The notes: generated from the sequence alone by a model not told the origin. A DNA stretch of 64,000 nucleotides from Coix lacryma-jobi var. lacryma-jobi (GCA_009763385.1 CM019831.1:113486680-113550679); one strand, 5' to 3'; numbered from the stretch's first letter, positions 46,947 through 56,970 are shown. Numbers and translations are program-made.

Positions 46947-47691
46947 TGTGGCAGAACCTCCTGGATTAAGTGGCCCACATGCACCCATCATTGTCCTAAA
47001 GACCGTTGATCGGCGTACACGCGTTCCAAATGACTCAAGAGGTCTGTCGGGTGTCCTCGGGAAACCCGAATCATCCACGTTACCTTACTTCCAGGAAAAT
47101 TCCTCATCAAGCATCACAGTATTACAACAGTTTTATAGATAAGATAAATCAGAGTAAAGCGGAAAGATTATAATACATAAGTTAAAAACTTAGAGTTTTA
47201 CAAACCATAAGTACTTATTACATAAACGGTTCGGAACTTTATAATACATATATCACCCAAATTCTTATAACTTGCCCAAGGTCACACATCAGAATCGTTA
47301 TCACTCTCCTCAACAAGAGTGAAATAGCACTGTCCATCAAAAGGTGGATCCATGTACTCTCCTGCAACAAGGGTAACAAACCCTGAGTACAAAAGTACTC
47401 AACAAGACTTGCCCGCCAAAAGAAAAGACTTCAGGTCATGCTAGCTTTAAGGGATGTAGTGGGGATAGCAATAGAGAAGGAATTTGCAGAATAAACATTT
47501 TTAACAGAACATTCTTCTTTTCCTTCCAAACATACCATCAAAAGTACTCTTTTAGGATGAAACATCAATTCCCAAAAGCTTTGGTTTTGAAAACTCTACG
47601 TTGAGAGTCAGAGATCGAGTCTCTTTTTATCGTAGAGCAACGACGATTCGAACCGCTTTATCTACCCAGCTGGGGGTTCCCAATCACACAA

Positions 47692-47813
47692 TATGGCAGG
47701 ACTCTAACCTGCAACATATTGCACAACCATAAGTGATTTGTATGGCAGGACTCTAACCTGCAACATACCAAAGCACCACGGCGTTGTATGGCAGGACTCT
47801 AACCTGCAACATA
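47692..47813 (-). repeat. Three-fold 27-bp repeat with hairpin core, I 3' LTR
   Basis: TATGGCAGGACTCTAACCTG followed by CAACATA, at 47692, 47741 and 47787 (spacing 49 and 46). Each unit has GCAGG...CCTGC able to form a short hairpin. Repeated in the other LTR at 57717-57838. Confidence 0.9.
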
Positions 47814-49095
47814 CTAACCCGTATCCCGTGATTGGTACTATCATGCTCTCGATCAAGGACCAACAACAGACGGTTCCTAATCGACACAGACGGGATTAGC
47901 ACGACTAGAGTGACCCTGCCTGCCATCTTTCCATGAACGGTTTCCCGTCTGGTCTGAAATTCATTTTTCATCCATTTAACAATTTGTACCTGAGAGAGGT
48001 ATCCTAACAATGATGACTCATCATCCCTTAGTTTGCTCAAGGCCTAAGCGGAGGATAATCTCATCACCGTGCATCTTGGCTAAGCATTTATAAACAAATA
48101 GGTAACAAGGATAGGGTAAAGGTAACCAACTGGTAATGCAACTACTGGTGTCATCCAACTCCTATTACTTAAATGCAATTGATAAATCATTGTATAAATT
48201 TTGCAATAGAAACAGAAAGGTTAAATGCACCGGGGCTTGCCTTGAGGATCAGTGGAGTGCGAAGATTCTGAAAATCGAGAAGGGTCTACACCCTCAGGAG
48301 GAATCCACTGAGAGTTAGGGCCTTCCGGAGCGAAATCTACACGTAGAAGTGCATATGCATGAATAATGAGATGCTTATGATATGATTATGGTAAAGATAG
48401 AAATTTTCTTAAATTATAACTTTTATGGAGTACAACTTTCCTTCACGGTAAAGTTGCAAACCAACAAACTAACTTTAGCTATTAAAATTACTAAACAAGT
48501 TTTGTTATTTTCTTTAAATATAGTTGTGCAACTTAACAAGCAACAAAAGATTATTTATATAAAGGAATCCATAACCAGGGAGCAAATCTTGCTAGTTTTC
48601 CACTGGTTGTCAAACAATTCCAAAAGTCACATAAATCCTAAAGTGATTAACTAAATTTATTTATTTCCTAAGCCACTTAGAATAGCTTTCTACACAAACA
48701 TAACTTATACTTATTCCAACAGAGCTGAAATTAATCCTGAAGATTGATATTAATGATACAAACTTACATGTCAAAATTCATGATTTTTGGAGAAACACAG
48801 AAATATACATAATTCCTCAAAGTTGCATTTATTAATTAAAGTACAGATTTTATTGACATAAAAGAAGTACTCAAAACTCAAGTTTTATAATTTTTATATT
48901 AGCACAGACATGTTATCAACTATCATGTCAAAATTCATAATTAACAGAGCTATAGATTAATTATAGCAAAAACAACAAAACTGATTACTGTACATAAAGC
49001 CAGAAAAAGAAAAACTTGAACGAACCCAAACTGGGCTTTCGGCCCAAACCAACGCGGCCCAGCGTGGCGCAAGCGCACGGCGGCAAGTGCGGTTG

Positions 49096-49378
49096 CGTTC
49101 GCTCGAGGCTCGGCGCGAGCGAGGCAACGCCCGAGGGTCCACTCGAGGCCTGGCTCGACCGAGACGATAAACACTAACACTCGTCCGAGGCCTGACCCTC
49201 GGCTCGGGCGAGGCGGAAAAAAGGCTCGTCCGTCCGAGGCCTAGCTCGGGCGGAACGGCGAACACGTTCGCCCGAGGCTCGGCTCGAGCGAAGCGGAGGA
49301 GACGCCTGCTCGAGGCATAGCTCGAGACGTGAGCACGTGTCCACATGTCCACTCGAGACCTGGCTCGAGCGAGACGGA
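49096..49378 (-). repeat. GC-rich CTCGAGGC/GCTCGAGCGA repeats, I 3' LTR
   Basis: About six imperfect ~50-bp units built on CGAGGC(C/T)...GCTCG(A/G)GCGA, with inverted-repeat halves. They lie downstream of the TATA box in element sense, so inside transcribed R/U5 sequence. Same array at 59123-59404 in the 5' LTR. Confidence 0.8.
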
Positions 49379-50110
49379 GCGCCCTGACAGCTTTGCAGAA
49401 AAGCCCTTCGGCTTCCGCGAAACTAACCCGCAGTCCAAGACGCTATTCACCTGAGTCTTGGACTTTTCAACCAACACCCTGAGAAGATTTGTCTTCACAA
49501 AAGCTAGGTCCCTGGCCATGGCCCGAGCGCACGACGGCGAACCGAGCGGCGACCGTCCTTACGCCGGCCAACTCCGGCCAGTCGAGACTTAGACGACGCG
49601 CGCATCACCACCGGCGTGTCACCCGCGGCCGACAGAGCTTCTAACCCTAAACACTACCGCTCCGGTGAGGTGTGGCCACGCACGGCGGCGGACCGAGCCA
49701 CGGCGTAGATGTTCCGGCGAACCTAGGTCGGTAGCAGTAAAACGGAAGGGCTAGGAGGCTTCAGTAGCTCACCCTGGTGCTGCCTGTGTAGGCGGTTCGA
49801 GCGGAGGATGAACGGAGGGAAGGTGTCCACGGAGCAGTGGCTTCCGGCGGCAAGCTCTGGTGTAAAGGCGATGGTTCCGGCGAGACCTGGGCACCACACA
49901 TGAAACCAGTGAGCCTAAGAGGTTTCTGGGATCAAGGTGAAGCATAAACGCGAGATAAAGAGAGTAAGGAAGTGCTCAGTGGATCGGACCACGGCGAGAT
50001 CGAGCTCGGCGGAGCTTTCTTGCCTGGCGGGAAGAAGAACAGTAGTTCCTGGCTCTCTAAGTGAGTAGAGGTTGCAAGAGTGAACTCTGGAGATGCGCAA
50101 GGATGCAGGG

Positions 50111-50118
50111 TTTTTATA
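50111..50118 (-). promoter_or_regulatory. TATA box, I 3' LTR
   Basis: Minus-strand TATAAAAA in a GC-rich setting; predicted start about 30 bp downstream near 50080. Identical in the 5' LTR at 60137-60144. Confidence 0.7.
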
Positions 50119-51095
50119 CCCGCGGTTAAACTGGGATAAGAACGATCGGTGTGCGGTGAATCGGAGATTGAGCCGAGAAGGTGCTCGTCGGGGCTTCGTG
50201 GCAAGAGGTCGACGGCGAGCACGAGAGAGGACGCCACGACGTGAGAGAAAAGGGTCAGCAGCTGAGTAACCGCGCCACGGAGACGGTCGCACGCTTAATC
50301 GAGAGGGAGCGATACCCAGAACGCTGGCGTCGCCGATCAAGGCTTCGGCGGCCACCGCCATGAACAGCGCCAGAAGCTTATCTCCCCCTTTTCCCACTTC
50401 CTTTTCTACCCTTTCTGTAAATTTAAAATTACTTTGAAATTTTGAATATAAGTTGAAAGTATGCTAAAATATCAAATGTTCAGAATTTAAAACTGAACAT
50501 CTTTTATTTTTGCAACATTTTCAAAATATGCTCAACATTTGAATTAGAGTTGGAAAAACAAAAGGGGATAAAAAGGGCAGAAAAGTATTTTCCAAATTAC
50601 TTTTGATTTCATATGAAAACTTGGAAAACTTTATACATCAAAGTTGTTCCTTATTAAAAATAGAACATCTTTGCTTTTTAAAGCATACCCAAATTCTTTC
50701 AAAATTTTGATTTATAGAAAAGGGGATAAAATAGGGTTTTTGAATTATTTAAACTATTCATTTGAATTTCATTCCAAACTGGAATTATACCTAAAAAGGT
50801 AACTTGAAACATGTTCTTACTACACCTTTGAGACATAATACCAGAGTTGGGTATAAAATTCGACTACTATACATAAGATTACCATAATACCCTTATAAAG
50901 CCTAAAAGCATTATTCTTAACAAGAAAGCATAAACTAGGATTGCAAACTTAAACACTCCTTATTACTTAAGCACAAACATGAAAATTAAACTTGTTTTAA
51001 GTGAATGCATAATCAGGTTATTAACTCAGATAAAATGCCAGTGCATATGATGACATGTCAAGTTTTAGTCTTGCTTAACACCAGAGTGTTACAGC

Positions 51096-51109
51096 TCTTT
51101 CCCCCTTAA
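51096..51109 (-). other. I polypurine tract
   Basis: Minus-strand TAAGGGGGAAAGAG-type tract, two bases from the LTR start, the plus-strand primer site. Confidence 0.85.
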
Positions 51110-51232
51110 AGAAATCTCGTCCCGAGATTTAACCTGAAGACTAACTAATGGAAAAGGAAATGTGTCAGGCACTTCCATTACTAACCTTTACATAAAGCAG
51201 GGGATAGGTCATCATATGACTGATTATAAGGA

Positions 51233-54200
51233 CTATACAGAAGAAAGAAACTCAGGAAAACTTTCTGAGAGGAACTCTTCTGACTCCCAAGTGGCTTCAT
51301 CTTCCGTATGTTGATTCCATTGAACCTTGTAGAACTTGACAGTTCTTTTTCGAGTGACTCGATCTTTCTGGTCAAGAATCTTAATAGGATACTCCGAGTA
51401 TGTCAGATCAGGTTCTAACTCAATCTCTTCTATATGAATAACCTGATCAGGCACTTGAAGACATTTCTTTAACTGAGAGACATGGAACACATTATGGACT
51501 GATGATAACTGTGGTGGTAAATCAAGTTGATATGCTACCTTTCCACATCTTTTAAGGATCTGATAGGGACCTATATATCGTGGTGCCAACTTTCCTTTGA
51601 TTCCAAATCGAGTAACTCCTTTTATTGGTGACACCTTAAGATAGACATAATCACCAATTTCAAAGATAAGAGACCGACGTCTCTCATCGGCATAACTCTT
51701 TTGTCTGGATTGCGCTATCTTCATGTTCTCTCGAATTAACCTGACTTTTTCTTCAGCTTCCTTAACTAAGTCAACTCCAAAAAGACTACGTTCTCCCGGT
51801 TCAGACCAGTTTAAAGGTGTTCTGCATCTCCTGCCATACAGAGCTTCAAATGGTGCCATCTTAATGCTTTCTTGATAACTGTTATTGTAAGAGAATTCTG
51901 CTAACGGCAAACATTCATCCCATTTTTCTGAATAATTGAGCACACAAGATCTTAGCATATCTTCTAAGATCTGATTAACTCTTTCAGTTTGACCTCCAGT
52001 CTGTGGATGATAAGCTGTACTATGCAGAAGCTTGGTACCCAAAGACTCATGTAAGTGCCTCCAGAAAATATTAACAAATTGTGTCCCTCTATCAGACACG
52101 ATAGTCTTGGGAACACCATGCAGACTTATAATTTTGTCAAAATATATCTTGGCATAGGTAGATGCTGGATATGTGGTCTTAACAGATATGAAATGAGCTG
52201 ATTTGGTCAGTCGATCAACAATGACCCATATGGAATCAAACCCTTTTGATGTCTTGGGTAGACCTACTATGAAGTCCATACTAATGTCATCCCACTTCCA
52301 AGATGGAATTGGTAAAGGTTGCAATTCTCCAGCAGACCTAAGATGAATTGCCTTCACTTTCTGACAAGTATCACATTTAGCTACATAACTAGCTATTTCA
52401 AGTTTCATTTTAGTCCACCAGAACTTCTGTTTCAGGTCATGATACATCTTATTACTGCCTGGATGCACTGAAAATCTTGTTGCATGAGCTTCATCAAGAA
52501 TCTGCTTTCTGAGCTCAGGAACATTTGGAACCACTAACCGTTCCTTGAACCAAATCACTCCAGCTTCATCTATTTTGAAATTAGAATTCTGCTCAGAGTG
52601 AATCTTTTCTTTTAAATGGATCATTCCCTTGCTTTCCTTCTGGGCTGTAATGATCTGATCTTTAATGGATGATTGAACGGTCACATTTGCAAGATTTCCT
52701 TGTGGAATCATTTCAAGATTTAACCTTTCAAATTCATAGCATAAGGTAACATCTATTGGTTTGACTTCCAGACAATTGCAATGACTCTTTCGACTGAGGG
52801 CATCTGCAACTACATTGGCTTTACCGGGGTGATAATGTACTTCAATATCATAATCTTTTATCAGTTCTAACCATCTTCTCTGACGCATATTCAACTCAGA
52901 CTGAGTGAAGATGTATTTCAAACTTTTATGATCAGTATATATGTGACAGAGATTACCCAACAAATAATGTCGCCAGATCTTTAGAGCATGGACTACAGCT
53001 GCCAATTCTAGATCATGTGTTGGATAATGTTCTTCGTGCCGTTTAAGCTGTCGTGAAGCATAAGCAATGACTCTGCCTTCTTGCATCAATACACACCCAA
53101 TGCCTTTGCCTGAAGCATCACAATAAACATCAAAGGATTTTTCAATGTCTGGCTGAGCTAATACTGGTGCAGTTGTTAAAAACTTTTTCAGAATCTGAAA
53201 AGCTTCTTCACATTCCATTGACCATAAAAACTTGGTGTCATTCTTTAATAGTGTTGTCATCGGCTTAGAGATCTTGGAGAAGTCAGGGATAAATCTACGA
53301 TAATACCCTGCTAATCCTAAGAAACTTCGAACTTGATGTACTGACATTGGTGACTTCCAGTCAAGAACTTCTTGGACTTTACTTGGATCTACTGCAATAC
53401 CTTCAGCTGACAGAACATGACCCAAGAATTGAACTTTATCTATCCAAAACTCACATTTACTGAATTTAGCATATAACTGATGTTCTCTCAGGCGAGTCAA
53501 CACTATCCTGAGATGTTCTGCATGCTCTTCTTTGGTTTTGGAATAGATGAGAATATCATCAATAAACACGACCACGAACTTATCTAACTCTGGCATAAAC
53601 ACTGAATTCATCAAATACATGAAGTGTGCTGGAGCATTAGTCAGACCAAAGGACATGACTAAATATTCATATAAACCATATCTGGTAGTGAATGCTGTTT
53701 TCGGAACATCTTCTGGTTTGATCTTGATCTGATGATATCCGGATCTCAAATCTATCTTCGAGAATACCTTTGCACCAGTTAGTTGATCAAAGAGGAGATC
53801 AATACGGGGTAAAGGATACTTGTTCTTGATTGTCACTTCATTCAAAGGACGATAATCCACACATAGCCTCAAGGTATGGTCCTTCTTCTTCACAAAAATT
53901 GCTGGACAACCCCATGGTGACGAACTAGGTCGAATGAAACCTTTATCTAGCAAACCTTGCAACTGAGTTTTCAATTCTGCTAACTCCTTTGGTGGCATTC
54001 TATAAGCTCTTCTGGCTATTGGTACTGTTCCTGGTTTAAGTTCTATTTCAAATTCCACATCACGATCAGGTGGAAGACCAGGTAAATCTTCTGGGAACAC
54101 ATCAGGAAACTCACAGACCACTAGAATGTCTTGGATTTCCTTGACAGAGGTAGCACATACTTGCTCAACTGCTCTCTTAAGAGTAGGAAGATGGATAAGA

Positions 54201-55711
54201 AGTTGAGACTTGCTATTAGGTACATTGAGTTTGATGGTTCTATTCAAGGTGTCTATTACTGCACCTCTCTGATTCATCCAGTTCATACCCAAGATCACAT
54301 CTATACTTGGATCTTTTAATATTATCATGGAGGTTGGAAATATATATCCACCCAGATCTATAGGTACCTGATGTACCATTTCCTTAGTACTTAGTCGACC
54401 CCCAGGTGACTGTATAAAGAAGTTATCTTGGGTTTCATCAATAGGTATATCATGTTTTTCCGCAAATGTTCTATTCATGAAAGTATGTGATGCACCAGAA
54501 TCAAAAAGTGTAATAGCTGGGTGTTGAGCAACAGGGAACATACCAAGCATAACAGGTTCTCCTTCAGGAATAGCTTCTATTTGAGTGTGGAAAACCTTTC
54601 CCGTTTTCAGAACACCTTTGCCCTTTTGATTATTCAGTGTATTTCCCCGGTTCTGATTTGCTTGCTGATTTCCTACTGGCCTTGGTGCATTGGCATTGGA
54701 AACATTCCGCCTTGGATAAGGACATTCACGAGCAAAATGCCCCGCCTTTCCGCAATTATAGCATGGATAGCTTGCAGCTTGTGGCACTGGTGGACGAATA
54801 GCAGGAACATACGGCTGACGTTGAGTATTGAAAGGCATAGTAGGCCTTGCAAACGTCCTCTGAGGATACTGCTGCTGCTGAGGCGGACGATACGGTGGAC
54901 GATAAGATGGGCGGAACTGCTGGACTGGATGATATACAAATCTCTGACGTTTCTTATTACTGCCAGATGATCCAGACCCTGATACAAATCCCCTCTTCTT
55001 TTTGGCCTCCTTATGCTTGCGGTTCTTTTCTTCACTGCTTATAGCAATATTCACGGCCTCATTAAAATTCATATTGCCACAAGTGGTCATCATAGATTGA
55101 AGCTTTGTATTTAATCCACGCATAAAACATCCTTTCTTCTTCTCATCAGTGTTAACTTGATCAAAAGCATATTGGGACAGATGGTTGAACTTCCCAACGT
55201 ACTGCATGACTGGTTCATCTCCTTGACGAAGAGCTAAAAACTCTTCAAGCTTCATCTTCATAACTCCATCAGGAATATAGTGAGCCCTGAAGGCTTCCTT
55301 GAACTCAGCCCACGTGATTCGGTGGTCAGCTGGTTGAACCGCTAATAGGTTTGCCCACCAAACTCCTGCAGCGCCACGAAGCTGTTGCGCTGCAAAAGCT
55401 GGCTTCTGGATCTCGGTACAATTGATAAGACTGAACTTCTGCTCCATAGTACGGAGCCAGTCATCCGCTTCCAGAGGTTCATCTGCTTTTATGAATACAG
55501 GAGGACGAGTATCCGTGAAGTCCATATATGTTGTCTCTTCCCTATTATTTCGACCACGACCACGTTGACCACCGTTCTGATTTTGTGCCAACAAGGTGGT
55601 TGCGTTGACCAATGCTGCAATCGCATCGGCTAAAGAAGGTGGAACTGGAGGTGCATTTGGGATGTCATCCCCATTATGAGAAGAACTAGCTCCTCGAGTG
55701 TTAACAGGCAT
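51233..55711 (-). CDS. gag-pol: I gag-pol polyprotein with chromodomain
   Basis: Uninterrupted 1492-codon frame from the ATG at 55709-55711 (MPVNTRGASSSHNGDD); an ATG 30 nt upstream is in frame but lies on the wrong side of a splice-acceptor-like TTTAAACAG. Gag domain ~60-200, knuckle CYNCGKAGHFAREC (~316-330), protease LFDSGASHTF (~400), RT with IDLRSGYHQI and FIDDILIYS (~717), RNase H YCDASGKGIGCVL... LELAAVVHALKIWRHY (~865-915), integrase zinc finger (H, H, CDTCQK, ~1075-1120), catalytic Asp MDFIVGLP (~1147), Asp SDRGTQF (~1202), Glu GGQTERVNQ (~1242), GPY region (YIGPYQIL, ~1374), chromodomain ~1437-1484 (VKFYKVQWNQHTEDEATWE). All motifs are intact, so it may be active or a recent insertion. 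Confidence 0.96.
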   Translation of the reverse strand: MPVNTRGASSSHNGDDIPNAPPVPPSLADAIAALVNATTLLAQNQNGGQRGRGRNNREETTYMDFTDTRPPVFIKADEPLEADDWLRTMEQKFSLINCTEIQKPAFAAQQLRGAAGVWWANLLAVQPADHRITWAEFKEAFRAHYIPDGVMKMKLEEFLALRQGDEPVMQYVGKFNHLSQYAFDQVNTDEKKKGCFMRGLNTKLQSMMTTCGNMNFNEAVNIAISSEEKNRKHKEAKKKRGFVSGSGSSGSNKKRQRFVYHPVQQFRPSYRPPYRPPQQQQYPQRTFARPTMPFNTQRQPYVPAIRPPVPQAASYPCYNCGKAGHFARECPYPRRNVSNANAPRPVGNQQANQNRGNTLNNQKGKGVLKTGKVFHTQIEAIPEGEPVMLGMFPVAQHPAITLFDSGASHTFMNRTFAEKHDIPIDETQDNFFIQSPGGRLSTKEMVHQVPIDLGGYIFPTSMIILKDPSIDVILGMNWMNQRGAVIDTLNRTIKLNVPNSKSQLLIHLPTLKRAVEQVCATSVKEIQDILVVCEFPDVFPEDLPGLPPDRDVEFEIELKPGTVPIARRAYRMPPKELAELKTQLQGLLDKGFIRPSSSPWGCPAIFVKKKDHTLRLCVDYRPLNEVTIKNKYPLPRIDLLFDQLTGAKVFSKIDLRSGYHQIKIKPEDVPKTAFTTRYGLYEYLVMSFGLTNAPAHFMYLMNSVFMPELDKFVVVFIDDILIYSKTKEEHAEHLRIVLTRLREHQLYAKFSKCEFWIDKVQFLGHVLSAEGIAVDPSKVQEVLDWKSPMSVHQVRSFLGLAGYYRRFIPDFSKISKPMTTLLKNDTKFLWSMECEEAFQILKKFLTTAPVLAQPDIEKSFDVYCDASGKGIGCVLMQEGRVIAYASRQLKRHEEHYPTHDLELAAVVHALKIWRHYLLGNLCHIYTDHKSLKYIFTQSELNMRQRRWLELIKDYDIEVHYHPGKANVVADALSRKSHCNCLEVKPIDVTLCYEFERLNLEMIPQGNLANVTVQSSIKDQIITAQKESKGMIHLKEKIHSEQNSNFKIDEAGVIWFKERLVVPNVPELRKQILDEAHATRFSVHPGSNKMYHDLKQKFWWTKMKLEIASYVAKCDTCQKVKAIHLRSAGELQPLPIPSWKWDDISMDFIVGLPKTSKGFDSIWVIVDRLTKSAHFISVKTTYPASTYAKIYFDKIISLHGVPKTIVSDRGTQFVNIFWRHLHESLGTKLLHSTAYHPQTGGQTERVNQILEDMLRSCVLNYSEKWDECLPLAEFSYNNSYQESIKMAPFEALYGRRCRTPLNWSEPGERSLFGVDLVKEAEEKVRLIRENMKIAQSRQKSYADERRRSLIFEIGDYVYLKVSPIKGVTRFGIKGKLAPRYIGPYQILKRCGKVAYQLDLPPQLSSVHNVFHVSQLKKCLQVPDQVIHIEEIELEPDLTYSEYPIKILDQKDRVTRKRTVKFYKVQWNQHTEDEATWESEEFLSESFPEFLSSV

Positions 55712-55924
55712 CTGTTTAAACAAACATACCTTAATTAACATTCATATATATACATTATGACATGCAGATCATGGTCAACTTATTTTTCATACAAGTCCGC
55801 GCTTGGGCAGGACTACTGATACCACTATTTTACACATCTGACCATATTAGAGGTTTTCTGACTAACTAAGTTACAAAGTCAGAAAGATACTATGATACAC
55901 CTTATGTGTATCCAACCTCGAAAC
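55712..55924 (-). promoter_or_regulatory. AT-rich spacer ending in a splice-acceptor-like site at the gag ATG
   Basis: 213 bp between the leader ORF stop and the gag ATG, AT-rich with stops in the gag frame. Its minus-strand end is TTTGTTTAAACAG immediately before ATG, a good plant 3' splice site (T-rich tract plus CAG). Confidence 0.6.
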
Positions 55925-56479
55925 CTATGACTCTTCCTCAGATGTGACTTCATCTTCCACCGGCTCTAACTCCTCATCTCCTTCTTCTTCTTCTTCTTCT
56001 TCTTCTTCAGAAGCATTCTCAGGATGCGGTGGTGTGGCAGGTTCTGGCTGCAACTGTGCGGTCAGCTCCTCTATATGCCTATGTAGGTCGGCATGATGAT
56101 TTGCCATGAGGTTCTGATTATCCCTCATTACATCTACCCGGGTTCGTGCCCGGTTCCTTTGCTCAACGGCCTGCCTCCACTTGCACTCATACTCTTGGTG
56201 CTGCTCGTGGTGGTATTGTAGCTGCTCACGCAACTCTTCCCTATCTCTGTTGCCCCTCATCCTTTCTCCATTTGCCCTTGCCAATTCCATATACAGGCGG
56301 TCTACTTCCGCCTGCAGCTGTGAAGTGGCAGTGTTACTACCTTCTCCTTCTTCGTAAGTAACCAGGGGCTGGTTACTTCCCTCACTCTCAGTAAGGTCAT
56401 CATTTCTTGGGGCAAGGACGTGTCGAGGAACACCTCGTGGTCCAGTACACTTGCGTGCAGTCTGCTTGGTACGTACCAT
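55925..56479 (-). CDS. Leader ORF of chromovirus I: histone H3-tail mimic with coiled coil and acidic tail
   Basis: 184-codon ORF between the PBS and gag. Residues 1-13 (MVRTKQTARKCTG) match the H3 N-terminus at R2, T3, K4, Q5, T6, A7, R8, K9, T11 and G12 (H3 numbering without Met); A1 is Val and S10 is Cys. Similarity fades over PRGVPRHVLAPR, which still resembles the H3 APRKQLATK stretch. Residues ~53-143 form a predicted coiled coil (heptads through DRLYMELARAN, REELREQLQYH, HRHIEELTAQL). Residues 158-184 are almost all Glu/Asp. No catalytic domain, signal peptide or membrane segment. The frame is the same as gag, 71 codons away, but stops lie between. It could bind H3-tail readers or writers, oligomerise, and contact basic proteins through the acidic tail. 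ORF and similarity are seen; function is inference. Confidence 0.9.
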   Translation of the reverse strand: MVRTKQTARKCTGPRGVPRHVLAPRNDDLTESEGSNQPLVTYEEGEGSNTATSQLQAEVDRLYMELARANGERMRGNRDREELREQLQYHHEQHQEYECKWRQAVEQRNRARTRVDVMRDNQNLMANHHADLHRHIEELTAQLQPEPATPPHPENASEEEEEEEEEGDEELEPVEDEVTSEEES

Positions 56480-56490
56480 CTGCTAAAATA
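56480..56490 (-). promoter_or_regulatory. Splice-acceptor-like site at the H3-mimic ATG
   Basis: Minus-strand TATTTTAGCAG directly followed by ATG, matching the plant 3' splice consensus (U-rich tract, then GCAG before A). Confidence 0.62.
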
Positions 56491-56634
56491 TATACATTTT
56501 GAACATTAGAACTATATATGTTCCAAGATTAAGAGATAGAGTTTTATAATTAGATAGATATATTAACTCTATTCAGATACCACTTCTAAGAGGGAAAGTT
56601 AATTATAGGTTATCAATCATGATGCATGAATCGT

Positions 56635-56690
56635 ACTTACGAACAAAGCATATATCAAACAAATAATTAACTTTAAGGTAATCACTTACC
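56635..56690 (-). promoter_or_regulatory. Two GTAAGT donor-like sites in the I leader
   Basis: Minus-strand ATG|GTAAGTGAT (cut between 56690 and 56689) and TTC|GTAAGTACG (cut between 56641 and 56640). Joined to the acceptor at 56480 they give AT-rich introns of 210 or 161 nt; joined to the acceptor at 55712 they give 978 or 929 nt and skip the H3-mimic ORF. Confidence 0.55.
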
Positions 56691-56956
56691 ATAGAAGTGA
56701 ATAAACTTTCTTTTCGTAAATAGGGCAATATTATATTGTTATAAGTATTGTTCCTTAGATATAAATATCACCATAACTATACTAAAAACATACTTATTTA
56801 GATAGAAAGATAAGTCTAAAGAATGAATTAAGGCAAGTCAGAAGCATAAGATAAGTCTAGAAACAATTTGGACTCAAACTAATTTGAACTTTAATGTGAC
56901 TCAAAACTTTTGAAGTTTTCAGAAATAAATACTGTTATACTTTCTAAGGAATTCCT
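56691..56956 (-). other. I 5' leader between PBS and first donor
   Basis: AT-rich untranslated leader; no conserved ORF or repeat recognised. Confidence 0.6.
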
Positions 56957-56968
56957 GCTCTGATACCA
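56957..56968 (-). other. I primer binding site (perfect tRNA-iMet match)
   Basis: Minus-strand TGGTATCAGAGC, identical to the initiator-Met tRNA 3' complement, two bases from the LTR. Confidence 0.93.
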
Positions 56969-56970
56969 GC

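Larger units (their letters stand above)
46947..51093 (-). repeat. I 3' LTR (4147 bp)
   Basis: In element sense TGTAACACTCTGG...TCTGCCACA. It contains a three-fold 27-bp repeat (47692-47813), GC-rich CTCGAGGC repeats (49096-49378) and a TATA box (50111-50118). ORFs inside it, such as the 160-codon frame at 49915-50397, are identical or nearly so in both LTRs simply because the LTRs are; none shows a known domain. AT-rich 3' portion 50400-51090. Confidence 0.95.

Noticed and set aside
47692..47813. Possible CRISPR array
   Set aside because: Only three repeat units in a plant LTR, duplicated in both LTRs, with no cas genes and a eukaryotic context.
48957..49519. Overlapping Arg/Ala-rich ORFs in the GC-rich LTR repeats
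   Set aside because: Several frames are open at once because of the CG-rich repeat; frame and length change between the two LTRs through 1-nt indels, so there is no coding constraint.
49915..50397. 160-codon minus-strand ORF in the chromovirus LTR, nearly identical at 59941-60423
   Set aside because: Conservation between the two places follows from LTR identity. The composition is Arg/Ser/Pro-rich with no known domain, and it overlaps the TATA box and likely transcription start.
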